In this document: positions 25,286-25,896 of the stretch, piece after piece
How positions within the stretch are numbered: position 1 is the first letter of the stretch
Layout: every line of letters begins with the position of its first letter
Program-made: the position numbers and the translations under genes
Virus record (IMG/VR): IMGVR_UViG_3300032284_000302
Span: 1 to 25,896 of that record
DNA from: a virus
DNA: 25,896 nucleotides
Reading direction: 5' to 3' (one strand)
The notes under the pieces: model-generated
Database searches by the model: none
Told to the model about the DNA's origin: nothing
What the model saw: the letters and a program-made list of their open reading frames with translations, nothing else

Positions 25286-25896
25286 ATGGCAAACTTATTT
25301 AAAAAAGCCGCAGTGCTGACAGATATCCACTTTGGTTTAAAATCCAACAGCACGCAGCACAATGAAGACTGTTTAAATTTTGTCAAATGGTTTATAGAGA
25401 CTGCCAAAGCAGAAGGCTGTGATACCTGTTTTATGACAGGCGATTGGCATAATAATCGAGCGGCTATTAACATCGTTACACTTAACTACAGTCTTACAGC
25501 TTTAGAGTTATTAGGCAAAGCGTTTGATCGTGTGTTTTTTATTCCAGGTAATCATGATCTATACTACCGTGACAAGCGTGATATACAATCAGCCGAGTGG
25601 GCAAGACATATTCCTAACATACACATAGTCAATGACTTCTACAAAGAAGGCGATGTCAGCATTGTGCCATGGCTAGTAGGCGACGACCATAAGAAAATAC
25701 CTAAGATATCTGCCAAATATATGTTTGGGCATTTTGAATTGCCTAGTTTCTATATGAATGCAATGGTACAGATGCCAGAAGTTGGTGAAATACGTCGTGA
25801 AGACTTTGTGGGCACAGAACATGTGTTCAGTGGACACTTCCATAAACGCCAGAGTGGTAAAAACATTACCTATATTGGCAACTGCTTTCCACACAA
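25286..25896 (+). CDS. 47: Recombination endonuclease subunit gp47, Mre11-like (3' end missing)
   Basis: The first 203 codons are present. All visible calcineurin-like phosphoesterase motifs are intact: TDIHFG (Asp13, His15), GDWHNN (Asp53, His55), IPGNHD (Asn89, His90) and SGHFHKR (His184, His186). gp47 is the nuclease half of the gp46/gp47 complex, the phage counterpart of Mre11/Rad50. It processes DNA ends for recombination-dependent replication. T4 gp47 has about 339 residues, so about 60% is here; gp46 would be expected further right. No Shine-Dalgarno sequence stands before the ATG, yet the start MANLFKKAAVLTDIHFG matches related marine phage proteins. Confidence 0.94.
   Translation, partial: MANLFKKAAVLTDIHFGLKSNSTQHNEDCLNFVKWFIETAKAEGCDTCFMTGDWHNNRAAINIVTLNYSLTALELLGKAFDRVFFIPGNHDLYYRDKRDIQSAEWARHIPNIHIVNDFYKEGDVSIVPWLVGDDHKKIPKISAKYMFGHFELPSFYMNAMVQMPEVGEIRREDFVGTEHVFSGHFHKRQSGKNITYIGNCFPH

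Noticed and set aside
25036-25473. A 145-codon minus-strand frame across the gp55/gp47 junction
   Set aside because: It is antisense to the conserved gp55 core and to the intact Mre11-type motifs of gp47, and it has no recognisable features.

Overview
The window is a compact piece of a T4-like (contractile-tailed) phage genome covering most of the baseplate gene cluster and the start of a replication/recombination cluster. The DNA is clearly AT-rich. The closest relatives I can recognise are the marine T4-like myoviruses that infect picocyanobacteria and SAR11-type bacteria. That family-level placement rests on recognising gp55, gp47, gp48, gp53, gp5, gp25, gp6 and a very large structural protein in this order. 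The window contains no host genes, so the exact host cannot be read from it.

Layout: bases 1 to 24281 are almost solid coding sequence on the minus strand. In the direction of transcription (right to left) the genes are: a gp48-like tube cap carrying three 47-residue tandem repeats; gp53-like wedge protein; a 1022-residue hub protein with a peptidoglycan-hydrolase-like N-terminus; gp5 hub/spike protein; gp25; a large gp6; and a giant structural gene of at least 4456 codons that runs off the left edge. Junctions are 1-base overlaps, 1 to 21-base gaps, or in one case a 51-base gap containing a candidate late promoter. No RNA gene, insertion sequence, CRISPR array or gene-free stretch above 100 bases is visible.

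Bases 24352 to 25896 are on the plus strand: a gp55-like late sigma factor, then the 5' part of gp47 (Mre11-type recombination nuclease). The 70-base divergent gap between gp48 and gp55 carries an exact T4-type late promoter (TATAAATA) firing left and a sigma70-like promoter firing right. The likely logic is that host-type polymerase makes gp55, and gp55 then directs polymerase to the late promoter that opens the baseplate operon.

The minus-strand genes should together build the tail tip: tube cap, wedge (53, 25, 6 and the giant gp7-position protein) and central hub/spike (1022-residue protein and gp5). The most unusual points are the giant protein with seven FG-GAP-like motifs, a repeat shared between the tube-cap and hub proteins, a gp5 whose lysozyme-like domain sits at the C-terminus and appears to have Gln where related domains have Glu, and a calcium-loop motif in gp6.
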